Positions 15,123 to 16,378 of a DNA stretch of 16,378 nucleotides are shown here, piece after piece. Source of the DNA: Bacteriovorax stolpii (lineage in GTDB: Bacteria; Bdellovibrionota; Bacteriovoracia; Bacteriovoracales; Bacteriovoracaceae); contig CAMDDI010000048.1 in the NCBI GenBank assembly GCA_945890905.1, forward strand, positions 1 through 16,378. The letters are read 5' to 3'. The notes under the pieces are model-generated. The model saw only the letters and a program-made list of their open reading frames with translations. It searched no databases and had not been told where the DNA came from. How positions within the stretch are numbered: the stretch's first letter is position 1; each line of letters begins with the position of its first letter. A program made the position numbers and the translations under genes.

Positions 15123-15159
15123 GTTTGCACGTGTTGGCTTTTGATGTTCTAATAAGAGA

Positions 15160-16074
15160 ATGATCACCGAAAAACTTCTCACGAATAGAGATTTCACATG
15201 GATTGATGTTCAAGAGCCTCAGCACGAGGACTTTGAGAAACTCAATAGCGACTTCGGACTATCCTACCTACTTGTTCAAGATACACTTCGCCCAGAGCAT
15301 CTTCCAAAATATGAAGAAACTGAGAATGGTCACTTCTTAATGATGAGAAGCTTTGATAGCGATTGCAACTTTGAAGATATGACAGTGCAAGGACTCACCA
15401 GAAAAATCGCTCTATTTGTAAAAGATAACAAAGTCATCACACTTCACCGGGTAGAATTAGATTTCCTAGATGGTGTGGCCGAAAAATGTAAAAGAATAGA
15501 TCCTAAAAATCTGATGGTCTTAGTGCATTCTATTATTATTTCAATCATTAGAACTTACGAAAAACCGGTTTTAAATCTTCAAGATCTCTACGATGATTTT
15601 GAACAAGATGTGCTGACTAAGAAAAATGAAAATTTAAGTACGAAAAGAATTTATTACTTCAGACGCCAAGTATTTATTTTAAAGAGACTTTTAAAACAAA
15701 CTAACGATGCTCTCTATCGCATGAAAGATTTCTGGGAAGAGTATCCCTCAATGCTGCAAGATTTAAGGGAAAATATTGATCAACTCTATTTTCAGTTAGA
15801 TGAGGTATCTGATAACTTTGAGCATCTTTTTGAACTTCATATCGCCCTCAATGATCAGCGCGCGAACGAAGTGATGAAAGTGCTGACGGTGTTCTCAAGT
15901 ATTCTCCTCCCCCTCAACTTCTTGGCCTCATTCTACGGAATGAACTTTTCAAGATTGCCTGGACTGGATTCATTTGAAGCACTCTATAGCTTAATTGCAG
16001 TCATGATTCTCACAAGTGTCATCGCCATTTGGTATTTCAGGCGCAAAGGTTGGTTCAATACCGCCAAAGAGTAA
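15160..16074 (+). CDS. corA: CorA-family divalent metal ion transporter
   Basis: 304 residues, normal for CorA. The large N-terminal cytoplasmic part ends in a long helix (about 140-240, rich in heptad-like Leu and charged residues), which leads into TM1 at about 242-259 (VFSSILLPLNFLASF) with the signature YGMN at 259-262, then a short periplasmic loop and TM2 at about 274-293 (LYSLIAVMILTSVIAIWYF) followed by a basic tail (RRKGW). CorA pentamers carry Mg2+ (some members Co2+, Ni2+ or Zn2+) across the inner membrane, gated by cytoplasmic metal. Only a weak AGAG lies before the ATG. The HD gene starts 2 nt after its stop. The metal carried cannot be told from sequence. Confidence 0.92.
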   Translation: MITEKLLTNRDFTWIDVQEPQHEDFEKLNSDFGLSYLLVQDTLRPEHLPKYEETENGHFLMMRSFDSDCNFEDMTVQGLTRKIALFVKDNKVITLHRVELDFLDGVAEKCKRIDPKNLMVLVHSIIISIIRTYEKPVLNLQDLYDDFEQDVLTKKNENLSTKRIYYFRRQVFILKRLLKQTNDALYRMKDFWEEYPSMLQDLRENIDQLYFQLDEVSDNFEHLFELHIALNDQRANEVMKVLTVFSSILLPLNFLASFYGMNFSRLPGLDSFEALYSLIAVMILTSVIAIWYFRRKGWFNTAKE

Positions 16075-16076
16075 AA

Positions 16077-16352
16077 ATGGAACGTATCGCGCGACTCATA
16101 CCTTTGGTGAAACCTTTCTATACCGAAACTTCTGATCCAGCACATGACTGGCCACACATTGGACGGGTAGCTGCGAGTGCGAAACTCTTGGCGAAAAATC
16201 AAACTCTTCAGCTTGAGTGTTTATTGGCCGCCGTTTATTGCCACGATCTGGTTAATCTTCCCAAAGACCATCCTGAGAGAAAAAACGCTTCTACACTAAC
16301 GGCCAATAGAGCTGAGACTTTTCTTATTGAAGCGGGATTTAATGTTCAGTAA
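16077..16352 (+). CDS. HD-domain hydrolase (YedJ type), N-terminal part cut by an in-frame stop
   Basis: 91 residues to a TAA at 16350-16352. AHDWPHIGRV (H23, H27) and LLAAVYCHDLVNLPKDHPER (HD at 56-57) are the start of a YedJ-type HD phosphohydrolase, a family of roughly 200 residues or more that needs later metal ligands missing here. After the stop the same frame stays open to the window end and reads ISLIKTSI, which fits the next family helix (K-I-x-x-I-x-x-A-I before an HSF motif). The stop stands where family members carry lysine, so AAA to TAA is the simple explanation. It is probably a recent pseudogene, a sequencing error or a readthrough site. The ATG lies 2 nt after the corA stop, suggesting coupled translation; a longer start at 16029 would only overlap corA. 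Confidence 0.75.
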   Translation: MERIARLIPLVKPFYTETSDPAHDWPHIGRVAASAKLLAKNQTLQLECLLAAVYCHDLVNLPKDHPERKNASTLTANRAETFLIEAGFNVQ

Positions 16353-16378
16353 ATTTCATTAATTAAAACTTCCATTAT

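Noticed and set aside
14777..15130. Proline-rich minus-strand ORF, and an Ala/Val-rich plus-strand ORF at 14836-15120
   Set aside because: Both are off-frame readings of the repetitive tail of the second RRM gene and cross its terminator.
16029..16076. Upstream ATG for the HD-domain gene
   Set aside because: It lies wholly inside corA, adds 16 residues unlike the family, and the ATG at 16077 fits the domain start and the 2-nt gap after corA.

Overview
The window looks like chromosomal DNA from a moderately AT-rich Gram-negative bacterium. Dense packing, mixed strands, lipoprotein and Sec signals, a type IV pilus/type II secretion ATPase, and an HD-GYP-like protein with a KFIKIINAGD-type middle domain suggest the Bdellovibrionota (Bdellovibrio/Bacteriovorax-like predators). 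That placement is an inference: there is no rRNA or marker gene. I see no phage, insertion sequence, tRNA, rRNA or CRISPR array.

Layout. 2-625 (+) is the end of an unrecognised protein, met tail-to-tail by a possible 34-residue membrane peptide (617-721, -). 903-3094 (-) is a small operon: GNAT acetyltransferase, DUF4156-like lipoprotein, then a membrane-anchored FecR-like protein. 3112-3525 (+) is an Ap4A-type Nudix hydrolase, converging with a GspE/PilB-type ATPase (3522-5309, -). Next come a secreted EEP-family nuclease/phosphatase (5381-6148, -), a HutD/Ves-type cupin (6246-6878, +) and an unrecognised secreted protein (6871-7683, -).

Region 7807-12292 (-) is a tight three-gene operon with ATGA overlaps at both junctions. 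In order of transcription it holds a metallo-beta-lactamase exonuclease of the ligase-associated DNA-damage-response type, a PD-(D/E)XK nuclease fused to an iron-sulfur XPD/DinG-type helicase, and a leaderless GH84-type beta-N-acetylglucosaminidase. The first two look like a DNA processing pair; the sugar hydrolase is the odd member.

Region 12453-15058 (+) holds two paralogous glycine-rich RRM RNA-binding proteins flanking a degenerate HD-GYP protein. Both RRM genes have the same roughly 55-nt leader. Each leader can form a small hairpin with a covarying pair, followed by a helix that hides a perfect AGGAGG Shine-Dalgarno sequence, and each gene ends in a strong intrinsic terminator. This leader is my best candidate for an undescribed regulatory element.

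The window ends with a CorA-type transporter preceded by a hairpin-rich leader (15061-15122), then a YedJ-type HD hydrolase apparently cut by an in-frame stop.
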